From NCBI RefSeq assembly GCF_003852895.1, contig NZ_QUSW01000003.1, forward strand, positions 620,001-684,000: 64,000 nucleotides of DNA, in the 5' to 3' direction. Position numbers and translations under genes: made by a program. Source of the stretch: Rhizobacter terrae (GTDB lineage Bacteria > Pseudomonadota > Gammaproteobacteria > Burkholderiales > Burkholderiaceae_C). Under the pieces are notes generated by a model. The model saw nothing but the letters and a program-made list of their open reading frames with translations, made no database searches and had not been told where the DNA came from. Shown piece after piece: positions 1 to 8,659 of the stretch; position 1 is the stretch's first letter, and each line of letters opens with the position of its first letter.

Positions 1-1
1 G

Positions 2-898
2 GGCGTGATCCTGCTCGTGGCCACGGCCGTCATGGGCGTCACCAAGAAGGGCGCGACGCGCTGGCTCAACGTGGGCGTGGTGATCCAGCCCAGCGAGATC
101 CTCAAGATCGCCATGCCGCTGATGATGGCGTGGTGGTTCCAGCGGCGCGAAGGACGGGTGCGCATGCTGGACTTCAGCGTGGCACTGGTGCTGTTGATGA
201 TTCCCGTCGGGCTCATCGTGAAGCAGCCCGACCTGGGCACGGCCATCCTCGTGTTCTCGGCCGGGTTCTACGTGATCTTCTTCGCCGGGTTGTCGTGGCG
301 GCTCATCCTGCCGGTGGTCCTGGTCGGTGCGGTGGCCATCACCGCCATCGTGGTCTCGGCCGACCGCATCTGCCAGCCGGAAGTGAAGTGGCCCATGCTG
401 CGCGACTACCAGAAGCACCGCGTGTGCACGCTGCTGGATCCGACCACCGACCCGCTGGGCAAGGGCTTCCACATCATCCAGGGCATGATCGCCATCGGCT
501 CGGGCGGCGTCGAAGGCAAGGGCTTCATGAAGGGCACGCAGACCCACCTGGAGTTCATTCCCGAGCGCACCACCGACTTCATCTTCGCGGCCTTCGCCGA
601 GGAGTTCGGGCTGATGGGCGTGGCCGGGCTGCTGCTGGGCTTTTGCTTCCTGATATTCCGCGGTCTGATGATCGCGGCCGACGCGCCCACTGTGTTCACC
701 CGGCTGCTGGCCGGGGCCATCACGCTGAGCTTCTTCACCTATGCCTTCGTCAACATGGGCATGGTCAGCGGCATCCTGCCGGTGGTGGGCATCCCGCTGC
801 CGTTCATCAGCTATGGCGGGACGGCGATGGTGACGCTGGGCTTGGGGCTGGGCATTCTCATGTCCATCGCCAAGAACAGGCGCCTGGTTCAGACCTAG
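2..898 (+). CDS. rodA: RodA, SEDS peptidoglycan glycosyltransferase (5' truncated)
   Basis: C-terminal three quarters of the multi-membrane SEDS protein RodA, which polymerises lipid II glycan during rod elongation together with PBP2. The frame is open to the left edge, and about 298 residues remain of a usual ~370-380. Visible family marks are KKGATRWLN near the start, HLEFIPERTTDFIF in the middle, and PLPFISYGGTAMVTLGLGLG near the end, between hydrophobic segments. FtsW is the alternative; the absence of a division cluster nearby favours RodA. The true start and probably mrdA lie outside the window. The gene faces a two-component pair convergently, with only 33 bases between the stop codons. 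Confidence 0.9.
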   Translation, partial: GVILLVATAVMGVTKKGATRWLNVGVVIQPSEILKIAMPLMMAWWFQRREGRVRMLDFSVALVLLMIPVGLIVKQPDLGTAILVFSAGFYVIFFAGLSWRLILPVVLVGAVAITAIVVSADRICQPEVKWPMLRDYQKHRVCTLLDPTTDPLGKGFHIIQGMIAIGSGGVEGKGFMKGTQTHLEFIPERTTDFIFAAFAEEFGLMGVAGLLLGFCFLIFRGLMIAADAPTVFTRLLAGAITLSFFTYAFVNMGMVSGILPVVGIPLPFISYGGTAMVTLGLGLGILMSIAKNRRLVQT

Positions 899-931
899 TC
901 TGGGGCGGGCGAAGCGCACCCCACCTGCCGA

Positions 932-2434
932 TCAGGCCGGTTTCGGTTTGCTGCTGGGCGACACCGGAAACCGGATCGTGAACCTCGCCCCCGGCCCGAA
1001 GGCCGCGCCGGCCTGCTCCGTCAGCCCCGGCCGATACCGCAGGTTCGCATCCTCCAGCAGGATCTGCGCGTCGTGCTGCTGCGCAATCTCCTTGACGATT
1101 GCCAGCCCCAGGCCCGACCCATCCACGTTCGTGCCCAGCGCCCGGTAGAACGGCTGGAACACCTGCTCGCGTTCCGCGGCCGGGATGCCGGGTCCGGTGT
1201 CCTCCACCTGCAGCACCACCACTTGCCCGAACGGGTCGTCCATCACCCGCACCGTCACCGTGCCGCCGGCGGGCGTGTACTGCAGGGCGTTGTCCACCAG
1301 GTTGCGGATGAGCTCGCGCAGCAGCAGGGCATGGCCGGGGATGGACAGCGGCGACTGGCCCTCCGACCGCTCGAAGCCGATGTCGATGCGCTTTTCCAGC
1401 GCCCGCGGCACGAAGTCGCGCACCGTCTCCTCGGCCAGGCGCGCGACGTTCACGCTCTGCTTGTGCGAGGCGTGTTCGCTGTCTTCGGCCCGGGCCATGG
1501 CCAGGAGCTGGTTGACCATGTGTGCCGCCCGCTGGCTGGACAACGCGATCTGCTGCAGCGAGCGCTTCACGTCCTTGGCATCGGCCGAGCCCGCGTCGAT
1601 TTCACGCTGCGCCAGCTCGGCCTGCGTGCGCAGCCCGGCCAGCGGCGTCTTGAGCTGATGAGCTGCGTCGGCCAGGAAGTGCTTCTGGGCGCTCAATGAC
1701 TGGTCCAGCCGCGCCAGCAGGTCGTTGATGGCGCGCACCAGCGGCGACACCTCCTCCGGCGCATCGCGCTCGTCGATGGGGCTCAGGTCGCTGCTGTCGC
1801 GCTTGCGGATGCGCTGCTGCAGCTCGTTGAGCGGCGCGATGCCCCGCGCCAGCGCCAGCCACACCAGCAGCACCGCCAGCGGCAGGATCACGAACTGCGG
1901 CAGGATCACGCCCTTGATGATCTCGGTCGCCAGCCGCGAGCGCTTGTCCAGCGTCTCGGCCACCTGCACCAGCGGCGCGGTATTGGGCGGGCGCCCGGCC
2001 GAGTCCACCCACATGTAGGCCACGCGCACGTTGTCGTTGTTGAGCACGTCATCGCGAAAGCGCAGCTCGCCCGGCGGCGCGCGGTCGTCGTCGGCCGGCA
2101 CGGGCAGCGAGCGGTCGCCGCTCAGGTACTCGCCGCGCAGGCCCAGCACCTGGTAGTAGATGTCGTCGGACTCGTCGGTGTGCAGGATTTCGGACGCACC
2201 CGCCGGCAGAGCGAACTTCGCCGCCGGCCGCCCGCCCGGCGCTTCCACCATGACCTGCTTGGACAGCACCCGCACCATCTCGCCGAGCTGCCGGTCGTAG
2301 GGCTTGTTGGCGATGCCCTGCGCCACCAGCCAGGTCAGCACCACGCTCATCGGCCACAGCAGCAGCAGCGGCGCGAGCATCCAGTCGAGGATCTCGCCGA
2401 AGAGGGAGCGTTGCTCGCGGCGCGGGGTGGTCAT
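932..2434 (-). CDS. TctE/QseC-type sensor histidine kinase
   Basis: Membrane sensor kinase of about 500 residues. An N-terminal membrane helix (DWMLAPLLLLWPMSVVLTW) is followed by a periplasmic domain, a second helix near residue 200 (PQFVILPLAVLLVWLAL), HAMP, a HisKA dimerisation helix with the phospho-acceptor motif DAAHQLKTPLAGL, and a HATPase domain with NLVDNALQYTP, EDTGPGIP and GSGLGLAIV. It is the downstream partner of the response regulator on the same strand. The start was set at the ATG at 2434, which begins MTTPRREQRS; a GTG at 2503 would add 23 mostly polar residues and leave only 6 bases after the regulator's stop. The N-terminal region looks like the sensor domain of the tricarboxylate/aromatic-acid TctE group. 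The ligand cannot be read from sequence. Confidence 0.88.
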   Translation of the reverse strand: MTTPRREQRSLFGEILDWMLAPLLLLWPMSVVLTWLVAQGIANKPYDRQLGEMVRVLSKQVMVEAPGGRPAAKFALPAGASEILHTDESDDIYYQVLGLRGEYLSGDRSLPVPADDDRAPPGELRFRDDVLNNDNVRVAYMWVDSAGRPPNTAPLVQVAETLDKRSRLATEIIKGVILPQFVILPLAVLLVWLALARGIAPLNELQQRIRKRDSSDLSPIDERDAPEEVSPLVRAINDLLARLDQSLSAQKHFLADAAHQLKTPLAGLRTQAELAQREIDAGSADAKDVKRSLQQIALSSQRAAHMVNQLLAMARAEDSEHASHKQSVNVARLAEETVRDFVPRALEKRIDIGFERSEGQSPLSIPGHALLLRELIRNLVDNALQYTPAGGTVTVRVMDDPFGQVVVLQVEDTGPGIPAAEREQVFQPFYRALGTNVDGSGLGLAIVKEIAQQHDAQILLEDANLRYRPGLTEQAGAAFGPGARFTIRFPVSPSSKPKPA

Positions 2435-2509
2435 GGGCGCGGCAAGAATACCTTCGCCGTCGCGGCGATCGAGCTTCGTCAGGTGGGCCGAAGGTGTGCC
2501 CACGCGGCG

Positions 2510-3181
2510 CTACCCCGGAATCTTTTCGAGGCAGTAGCCCAGCCCGCGCACGGTGGCGATGCGCACCGGCCCCTGCTCGATCTTCTTGCGAAGGCGGTGG
2601 ATGTACACCTCGATGGCGTTGTTGCTCACCTCCTCGCCCCACTCGCACAGCCGCTCGACGAGCTGGTCCTTGCTCACCAGCCGGCCCGAGCGCTGCAGCA
2701 GCACTTCCAGCAGGCTCAGCTCGCGGGCGGAGAGCTCGATCATCTGGTCGTTGATGTAGGCGACGCGGCCGGTGGCGTCGAAGGTCAGCGGCCCGTGCTT
2801 GATGACGGTGGACGCCGTGCCCAGGCCGCGCCGCGTCAGCGCCCGCACCCGCGCTTCCAGCTCTTGCAGCGAGAAGGGCTTGGCCATGTAGTCGTCCGCG
2901 CCCAGGTCCAGTCCCTTCACGCGCTGCTCGACGCTGTCGGCGGCGGTGAGGATGAGCACCGGCACCGCCGAGCCCCGTGCGCGCAGCTTGCGCAGCACCT
3001 CCAGCCCGTGCACCTTGGGCAATCCCAGGTCGAGGATGACGAGGTCGAATTCATGCGCTGCCAGGGCTGCGTCGGCCTCGCTGCCGCTGCTCACCTGGTC
3101 CACCGCGTAGCCGGCGTTGCGCAGCGAGCGCAGCAGGCCGTCGGCGAGGACTTGGTCGTCTTCCGCGATGAGGATGCGCAT
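2510..3181 (-). CDS. OmpR/PhoB-family response regulator
   Basis: Two-domain DNA-binding response regulator of 223 residues. The receiver domain begins MRILIAEDDQ, with the acidic pocket at D8/D9, phospho-acceptor D51 in VILDLGLPK and the conserved lysine in DDYMAKPFS. A winged-helix trans_reg_C domain fills the second half (SARELSLLEVLLQRSGRLVS, then NAIEVYIHRLRKKIE). The start is the ATG at 3181, with a GGAG ribosome site about 6 bases upstream; the open frame runs further back toward recA but without family similarity. It is the first gene of a two-gene operon with the sensor kinase, divergent from recA across ~170 bases. Confidence 0.92.
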   Translation of the reverse strand: MRILIAEDDQVLADGLLRSLRNAGYAVDQVSSGSEADAALAAHEFDLVILDLGLPKVHGLEVLRKLRARGSAVPVLILTAADSVEQRVKGLDLGADDYMAKPFSLQELEARVRALTRRGLGTASTVIKHGPLTFDATGRVAYINDQMIELSARELSLLEVLLQRSGRLVSKDQLVERLCEWGEEVSNNAIEVYIHRLRKKIEQGPVRIATVRGLGYCLEKIPG

Positions 3182-3296
3182 CGTGTCTCCGGCGGTCTGG
3201 TTTGTTCTGGGGGCTTGGTCGATTCTAGGTTTCAGCGTGTTTCGCTGGCGCGAGCCCAGGTCGCGACATACCCCAATAAGGACGCCCCCAAAACTA

Positions 3297-3312
3297 CTGT
3301 ACAGACATCCAG
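3297..3312. promoter_or_regulatory. Candidate LexA (SOS) box upstream of recA
   Basis: CTGT, eight bases, then CCAG (CTGTACAGACATCCAG), preceded by TA, about 43 bases before the recA ATG. The left half-site matches the proteobacterial LexA consensus CTGT-N8-ACAG exactly; the right half differs at one base. Position and gene make an SOS operator likely. The box also lies about 115 bases from the divergent response-regulator start. Confidence 0.6.
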
Positions 3313-3354
3313 CTTTTGCGATAGCATGCGCCCAACTTTTGAAGAGGAACAACG

Positions 3355-4458
3355 ATGGACGCACCGGTCAAAGCCCTGAACACCGAAAAAGCCAAGGCCC
3401 TGCAGGCGGCGCTCGCGCAAATCGAGAAGCAATTCGGCAAGGGCTCGATCATGCGCCTGGGCGAAGGCGAGGTGATCGAAGACATCGAAGTCGTCTCCAC
3501 CGGCTCCCTGGGCCTGGACATCGCGCTGGGCGTGGGCGGCCTGCCCCGCGGCCGCGTGGTCGAAATCTACGGCCCGGAATCCAGCGGCAAGACCACGCTC
3601 ACACTGCAGGTCGTGGCCGAAATGCAGAAGATGGGAGGCACCTGCGCCTTCATCGACGCCGAGCACGCACTGGACGTGCAGTACGCCCAGAAGCTGGGTG
3701 TGAATCTTCAAGACCTGCTCATCTCCCAGCCCGACACCGGTGAACAGGCCCTCGAAATCGTCGACGCGCTGGTGCGCTCCGGCTCGGTGGATCTGGTCGT
3801 TGTCGACTCGGTGGCCGCACTGACGCCCAAGGCCGAAATCGAAGGCGAAATGGGCGACCAGCTGCCCGGCCTGCAGGCCCGCCTCATGAGCCAGGCCCTG
3901 CGCAAGCTCACCGGCACCATCAAGAAGACCAACACCATGGTCATCTTCATCAACCAGATCCGCATGAAGATCGGCGTGATGTTCGGCTCGCCCGAAACCA
4001 CCACCGGCGGCAATGCGCTCAAGTTCTACGCTTCGGTGCGTCTGGACATCCGCCGCATCGGCTCCATCAAGAAGGGCGAAGAGGTCATCGGCAACGAGAC
4101 CAAGGTCAAGGTGGTGAAGAACAAGGTGTCGCCCCCGTTCAAGACGGCCGAGTTCGACATCCTCTACGGCGAAGGCATCAGCCGCGAGGGCGAGATCATC
4201 GACATGGGCGTGGAAGCCAAGGTGCTGGAAAAGAGCGGCGCCTGGTACGCCTACAACGGCGAGAAGATCGGCCAGGGCAAGGACAACGCGCGCGAGTTCC
4301 TGCGCGAGAACCCCGACCTCGCCGTCGAGATCGAGAACAAGGTGCGTGAAGCTGTGGGCATCCCGCTGCTGCCGACCGACGGCGCCGATGCGGCCGATGC
4401 CGAGGCCAAGCCGGCTCGCGGCAAAGCCGCCAAGGAAGCCAAGGAAGCCAAGGAGTAA
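3355..4458 (+). CDS. recA: RecA recombinase
   Basis: RecA filament-forming ATPase for homologous recombination and LexA cleavage, 367 residues (E. coli 353). Walker A is [10 protein letters not shown] near residues 73-82. Other marks are the Walker B region [13 protein letters not shown], the DNA-binding loop-2 region ([23 protein letters not shown], of which GNALKFYAS is the invariant part) and a C-terminal tail rich in Ala, Lys and Glu. The ATG at 3355 follows GAAGAGGAACAACG, a usable ribosome site. recX follows at once, and a LexA-like box precedes it. Confidence 0.98.
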   Translation: MDAPVKALNTEKAKALQAALAQIEKQFGKGSIMRLGEGEVIEDIEVVSTGSLGLDIALGVGGLPRGRVVEIYGPESSGKTTLTLQVVAEMQKMGGTCAFIDAEHALDVQYAQKLGVNLQDLLISQPDTGEQALEIVDALVRSGSVDLVVVDSVAALTPKAEIEGEMGDQLPGLQARLMSQALRKLTGTIKKTNTMVIFINQIRMKIGVMFGSPETTTGGNALKFYASVRLDIRRIGSIKKGEEVIGNETKVKVVKNKVSPPFKTAEFDILYGEGISREGEIIDMGVEAKVLEKSGAWYAYNGEKIGQGKDNAREFLRENPDLAVEIENKVREAVGIPLLPTDGADAADAEAKPARGKAAKEAKEAKE

Positions 4459-5028
4459 GTGCCGGAGCTTGCCGACCTCATGCCCAGCGCCGCTGCGAAG
4501 CGCCAGCCCCTGTCATTGAAGGCCAGGGCGCTGGCTTTGCTGGCCCAACGTGAGCAAAGCGTCAGCGAAATCCGGCGCAAGCTGCTGCGGCACTTGCGCG
4601 CCACGTCGTTGCCTGCCAGCGCCGGCGCGCTGGCCGAGGAAGTAGATCCGATTCCCGTCGAGGACGATGGCGAAGCCCGGGTCGACGAGGTGATCGATTG
4701 GTTGCGCGCCCACAACTACCTCAGCGAAGAGCGTTTCGTCGAAAGCCGGTTGAATGCGCGGTCCGGGCGGTACGGCAATCTGCGCATCCGGCAGGAACTG
4801 GCGCAGCATGGCGTCGTGATGACGCCCGAAGCCGCGCAGTCGCTGAAGGACAGCGAGCTCGAACGGGCCACCGAAGTCTGGCGAAAGAAGTTTGCGCACC
4901 CTCCGGCGGATGCGGCCGAAAAAGCTCGCCATGCGCGCTTCCTCTCGCAGCGTGGCTTCTCGCCAGACGTCATTTCCAGGGTGCTGCGAAATGCACGTGC
5001 CGCAGGCAAGGCTGAAACCGCGGACTGA
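4459..5028 (+). CDS. recX: RecX, regulator of RecA
   Basis: RecX binds RecA filaments and limits their extension. The protein is 189 residues if started at the GTG directly after the recA stop codon, or 182 from the ATG at 4480; the GTG has an AAGGAG only 3 bases upstream, so the start is open. Features are the N-terminal ALALLAQREQSVSEIRRKL helix repeat and the middle segment VIDWLRAHNYLSEERFVESR followed by RSGRYGNLRIRQELAQHGV, typical of RecX three-helix repeats. It is almost certainly co-transcribed with recA. Confidence 0.93.
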   Translation: MPELADLMPSAAAKRQPLSLKARALALLAQREQSVSEIRRKLLRHLRATSLPASAGALAEEVDPIPVEDDGEARVDEVIDWLRAHNYLSEERFVESRLNARSGRYGNLRIRQELAQHGVVMTPEAAQSLKDSELERATEVWRKKFAHPPADAAEKARHARFLSQRGFSPDVISRVLRNARAAGKAETAD

Positions 5029-5383
5029 CCGAGCTTCGATGCCGGGGGCTTCCGGCGCTCGTCATCCGGCAGATGCCGGAATCCACAAGTCGCACTATCG
5101 GACAGCCAAGCGACAGCCATGTGTCAGTTTTGGTGCATAGCAGCATGCTACATTCTCCGGCTGTCGGTGGATTCAGCGCATTTGCTCCACATGCAGGTCC
5201 TCCCCGCCGGCACCTCCTGACTTCCGGCCCCGCCATCGCGACATTTCCCATGGCCTCGCTCACCGCCGCGCCACTGAGACCTCGTCCGTACGATCCACAC
5301 AGAGATCCGTGCGCGCCGGCTGACAATTCCCCCTGAGCCCCCCGCAGGCACCACCTTTTCAAAAACTCTCGAGAGAGTCCGCT
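5029..5383. other. Intergenic region between recX and sucC
   Basis: 355 bases with no convincing gene. Two short hairpins follow recX: GCCGG...CCGGC at about 5041-5056, and CCGGC-AGAT-GCCGG at 5065-5078. Neither has a T-run, so they are weak terminator candidates. TGCTACATT at 5146-5154 resembles an extended -10 element for sucCD, but no good -35 lies at the right distance. The rest shows nothing recognisable. Confidence 0.4.
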
Positions 5384-6544
5384 ATGAAGATCCATGAGTA
5401 CCAAGGCAAGGAAATCCTGCGCCAGTTCGGCGTGCCCGTGCCGCGCGGCTACCCCGCGTTCAGCGTGCACGAAGCCACCGAAGCGGCGCAAAAACTGGGC
5501 GGCCCCGTGTGGGTCGTGAAAGCCCAGATCCATGCCGGCGGTCGCGGCAAGGGCGGCGGCGTGAAGCTGGCCCGCTCGCTCGATGACGTGAAGAAGCTGT
5601 CGGGCGAAATCCTCGGCATGCAGCTCAAGACGCACCAGACCGGCCCTGAAGGCCAGAAGGTGCGCCGCCTGCTCATCGAGGAGGGCGCGGACATCAAGAA
5701 GGAATACTACGTCGCCGCCGTGACGGACCGTGCGTCGCAGAAGGTCGCGATCATGGCCTCCAGCGAAGGTGGCATGGACATCGAGGAAGTCGCGCACAAC
5801 ACGCCCGAGAAGATCATCAAGGTCTTCGTTGACCCGGCCACCGGCCTGACGGATGCGCAGGGCACCGAGCTGGCCAACGGCATTGGCGTGCCGGCCGCTT
5901 CGCAGGCCCAGGCCGTGGATGTCTTCAAGAAGCTCTACGCCTGCTACATGCAGACCGATGCCTCGCTCGCGGAAATCAACCCGCTGATCCTCGAAGGCAA
6001 CGGCAACATCAAGGCCCTGGACGCGAAGTTCAACTTCGACTCCAACGCCCTCTTCCGCCATCCCGAGATCGTCGCCTACCGCGACCTCGATGAAGAAGAC
6101 CCGGCAGAAATCGAGGCCAGCAAGTTCGACCTCGCCTACATCAGCCTGGACGGCAACATCGGCTGCCTGGTGAACGGCGCGGGCCTGGCCATGGCCACCA
6201 TGGACACCATCAAGCTGTTCGGCGGCGAGCCGGCCAACTTCCTGGACGTGGGCGGCGGTGCGACGGCCGAGAAGGTCACCGAGGCCTTCAAGATCATGCT
6301 GAAGAACCCCAAGGTCAAGGCGATCCTCGTCAACATCTTCGGCGGCATCATGCGCTGCGACACCATTGCCGAAGGCGTGATCGCCGCGTGCAAGGCGGTG
6401 AACCTGTCGGTGCCGCTGGTGGTGCGCATGAAGGGCACGAACGAGGACCTCGGCAAGAAGATGCTGGCCGAATCGGGCCTGCCCATCATCAGCGCCGACA
6501 CCATGGCCGAAGCCGCCCAGAAGGTGATGGGCGCCCTCAAGTGA
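5384..6544 (+). CDS. sucC: Succinate-CoA ligase (ADP-forming) beta subunit
   Basis: Beta subunit of the TCA-cycle enzyme converting succinyl-CoA, ADP and phosphate to succinate, CoA and ATP. It is 386 residues, close to the usual 388. It begins [17 protein letters not shown], has an ATP-grasp fold with the glycine-rich [13 protein letters not shown] near residue 50, and the C-terminal CoA-ligase motif [12 protein letters not shown]. Seventy bases separate it from sucD, which has its own ribosome site; the pair forms one operon. Unlike in enteric bacteria, sucAB is not adjacent. Confidence 0.97.
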   Translation: MKIHEYQGKEILRQFGVPVPRGYPAFSVHEATEAAQKLGGPVWVVKAQIHAGGRGKGGGVKLARSLDDVKKLSGEILGMQLKTHQTGPEGQKVRRLLIEEGADIKKEYYVAAVTDRASQKVAIMASSEGGMDIEEVAHNTPEKIIKVFVDPATGLTDAQGTELANGIGVPAASQAQAVDVFKKLYACYMQTDASLAEINPLILEGNGNIKALDAKFNFDSNALFRHPEIVAYRDLDEEDPAEIEASKFDLAYISLDGNIGCLVNGAGLAMATMDTIKLFGGEPANFLDVGGGATAEKVTEAFKIMLKNPKVKAILVNIFGGIMRCDTIAEGVIAACKAVNLSVPLVVRMKGTNEDLGKKMLAESGLPIISADTMAEAAQKVMGALK

Positions 6545-6614
6545 ATGTGAAACGTGACGGGCGAAACGTGAGCTGAACCGCCGCGATTCGCCAAGTCACT
6601 TCAAGGAATACGAC

Positions 6615-7508
6615 ATGTCTATCCTCATCAACAAAGACACCAAGGTCATCACGCAGGGCATCACCGGCAAGACGGGCCAGTTCCACACCCGCATGTGCCG
6701 CGACTACGCCAACGGCAAGAACTGCTTCGTGGCCGGCGTGAACCCGAAGAAGGCCGGCGAAGACTTCGAAGGCATTCCCATCTACGCCAGCGTCAAGGAT
6801 GCCAAGGCCCAGACTGGTGCTTCCGTCAGCGTGATCTACGTGCCGCCCGCAGGCGCCGCTGCTGCCATCTGGGAAGCCGTCGAGGCCGACCTCGACCTCG
6901 CCATCTGCATCACCGAAGGCATTCCGGTTCGCGACATGCTGGAAGTGCGCAACAAGATGAAGGCCAAGGAAGCCGCCGGTGGCAAGAAGACGCTGCTGCT
7001 GGGCCCCAACTGCCCGGGCCTCATCACGCCGGAAGAAATCAAGATCGGCATCATGCCGGGTCACATCCACCGCAAGGGCCGCATCGGCGTGGTGTCCCGT
7101 TCGGGCACGCTGACCTATGAAGCCGTGGCGCAGCTCACCGAGATCGGCCTGGGCCAATCAAGCGCGGTCGGCATCGGCGGCGACCCGATCAACGGCCTCA
7201 AGCACATCGACGTGATGCAGATGTTCAACGACGATCCGGACACGGACGCCGTCATCATGATCGGCGAGATCGGCGGCCCCGACGAGGCGGACGCCGCCCG
7301 CTGGTGCAAGGCCAACATGAAGAAGCCCATCGTCGGCTTCATCGCCGGCGTGACCGCGCCTCCCGGAAAGCGCATGGGCCATGCCGGCGCGCTGATCTCC
7401 GGCGGTGCCGACACGGCCGATGCCAAGCTCGCCATCATGGAAGAGTGCGGCTTCACCGTGACGCGCAATCCGTCGGAGATGGGCAAGCTGCTCAAAGGCC
7501 TGCTCTGA
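6615..7508 (+). CDS. sucD: Succinate-CoA ligase alpha subunit
   Basis: Alpha subunit, 297 residues, carrying the CoA-binding Rossmann domain and the phosphohistidine. Marks are the start MSILINKDTKVITQGITGKTG, GPNCPGLITPEE, GRIGVVSRSGTLTYE, and the phosphohistidine loop GKRMGHAGALISGG, whose histidine accepts phosphate during catalysis. AAGGAATACGAC precedes the ATG. It partners SucC in the preceding gene. Confidence 0.97.
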   Translation: MSILINKDTKVITQGITGKTGQFHTRMCRDYANGKNCFVAGVNPKKAGEDFEGIPIYASVKDAKAQTGASVSVIYVPPAGAAAAIWEAVEADLDLAICITEGIPVRDMLEVRNKMKAKEAAGGKKTLLLGPNCPGLITPEEIKIGIMPGHIHRKGRIGVVSRSGTLTYEAVAQLTEIGLGQSSAVGIGGDPINGLKHIDVMQMFNDDPDTDAVIMIGEIGGPDEADAARWCKANMKKPIVGFIAGVTAPPGKRMGHAGALISGGADTADAKLAIMEECGFTVTRNPSEMGKLLKGLL

Positions 7509-7532
7509 TTCCAGGCGGCGGCCGTGGTCACC

Positions 7533-7552
7533 CGTGCGTAGTACCACGCACG
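7533..7552. repeat. Perfect inverted repeat after sucD
   Basis: CGTGCGT, six bases, ACGCACG: a 7-bp perfect palindromic pair 25 bases after the sucD stop. It lacks a T-tract, so it could be a regulator site or an mRNA 3'-end stabilising hairpin rather than a terminator. Confidence 0.4.
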
Positions 7553-7598
7553 TGAAAGTCAAGGCCGCTGTCTAGAATTCACGCGCTTTCGCGTTCGG

Positions 7599-7624
7599 CA
7601 ACGAGGGCCTGCGGGCCCTCGTTG
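7599..7624. terminator. Strong hairpin between sucD and terC
   Basis: An 11-bp perfect stem CAACGAGGGCC / GGCCCTCGTTG with a 4-base loop, followed by CATTTC. The stem strength and place (91 bases after sucD, 33 before the next ATG) fit termination of sucCD, although the T-tract is poor. It could also act as an attenuator in the leader of the TerC gene. Confidence 0.55.
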
Positions 7625-7656
7625 CATTTCCACTCCACCGCACCCGGACCCTTGCC

Positions 7657-8352
7657 ATGGACTTCACCTCAGCCGCCTTCTGGGCAGCGCTTGGTTCCAT
7701 CATCCTGACCAACGTCGTGCTTTCCGGCGACAACGCGGTGGTCATTGCCTTGGCCGCCCGCTCGCTGCCGCCGCAGCAGCAGAAGAAGGCCATCTTCTGG
7801 GGCAGCGCCGCGGCCATCGTGCTGCGGATCGTGCTGACCCTGGTGGCGGTGCAGCTCCTGCAGCAGCCCTACCTCAAGATCGTCGGCGCGGTGCTGCTGT
7901 TCTGGATCGGCGTGCAACTGCTGCTCGAAGAGGAAGACGAGATCGAGGACGGCAAGGCGCCTGAGCAGAAGAGCATGATGTCTGCGGTGCGCACCATCCT
8001 GATCGCCGACTTGGTGATGAGCCTGGACAACGTGCTGGCCGTGGCCGCCGCCGCCAAGGACAGCGTCACGCTGCTCGTGCTGGGCCTGGGCATCAGCATT
8101 CCGCTCATCATCTTCGGCAGCACGCTGCTGCTCAAGCTGATGGAGCGCTTTCCCATCATCATCACCGCCGGCGGTGCGCTGCTGGGCTACCTGGCCGGCG
8201 AGATGCTGGTGACCGACCCGGCCGTCAAGACCTGGCTGGGCGCTGAGGTGTCGCACACGGTGGCGAACATCGCGGGCGGCATCGGCGCCGCGGCGGTGGT
8301 GGCCATCGGCCTGCTCTGGCGCCGCCGTGCCAAGGGCGGCGCGACCACCTGA
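7657..8352 (+). CDS. TerC/YjbE-family membrane metal transporter (paralogue 1)
   Basis: Integral membrane protein of 231 residues in the TerC family; members characterised so far export manganese or load metal onto secreted proteins. The paired acidic motifs typical of the family are present: LSGDNAVVIALAARSLP in the first helix and MSLDNVLAVAAAAK after the cytosolic linker (EEEDEIEDGKAPEQKS). About seven hydrophobic segments can be drawn. No riboswitch-like leader was found here, unlike the paralogue downstream. Its own terminator follows, so it is probably a single-gene unit. The substrate is inferred. Confidence 0.88.
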   Translation: MDFTSAAFWAALGSIILTNVVLSGDNAVVIALAARSLPPQQQKKAIFWGSAAAIVLRIVLTLVAVQLLQQPYLKIVGAVLLFWIGVQLLLEEEDEIEDGKAPEQKSMMSAVRTILIADLVMSLDNVLAVAAAAKDSVTLLVLGLGISIPLIIFGSTLLLKLMERFPIIITAGGALLGYLAGEMLVTDPAVKTWLGAEVSHTVANIAGGIGAAAVVAIGLLWRRRAKGGATT

Positions 8353-8380
8353 TCGCGCTGCGCCTTCAGTCACGATCGCT

Positions 8381-8412
8381 GAAGCCCGGACCCTGGTCCG
8401 GGCTTCGTCTTT
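8381..8412 (+). terminator. Rho-independent terminator after terC paralogue 1
   Basis: Stem GAAGCCCGGACC / GGTCCGGGCTTC (8381-8392 with 8395-8406; the central pairs form the loop), followed by GTCTTTG. It ends the first terC transcript just before the riboswitch leader of the second. Confidence 0.75.
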
Positions 8413-8430
8413 GTGGTCCAATGAAGTTTC

Positions 8431-8562
8431 TGAAGGGGAGTAGCTCGACTCCAGCGTCACCGGAAGGTGGCGTGCCAGTTTCGGCAGATCGTCAATACGA
8501 AGCCTACGGCTTCCGGTCTGTCGGGCAAGAACAACCACTCCATGCCGAGCAAGACCTTCGAT
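8431..8562 (+). ncRNA. yybP-ykoY-class manganese riboswitch aptamer
   Basis: Contains both hallmark strands of this class: GAAGGGGAGTAGC at 8432-8444 and GCAAGACCTTCG at 8549-8560. GAAGG and CCTTC close helix P1, and the GGGGAGTAGC and GCAAGACC strands match the conserved metal-binding loop regions of the class. It lies in the 5' leader of a TerC-family gene, a usual target of this Mn2+ sensor. Downstream, CGAAGG (8585-8590) can compete for the P1 3' strand, and AGCTCCA (8608-8614) is complementary to TGGAGCT (8650-8656), which holds the ribosome site. This suggests translational control. Confidence 0.85.
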
Positions 8563-8659
8563 GCAAGCCGCATGTCGGCAGGCTCGAAGGTGCCCCGTGC
8601 CCCCGACAGCTCCAGCACCATGCAGCTTGCACCGTCGTCGTGCAACACATGGAGCTTTC

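Noticed and set aside
2180-3379. + strand open frame of about 400 codons opposite the two-component genes
   Set aside because: Antisense to two clear genes, rich in His/Gln/Arg, no domain.
5073-5336. Open frames in the recX-sucC gap
   Set aside because: No ribosome site, atypical composition and no recognisable protein; more likely leader/promoter sequence.
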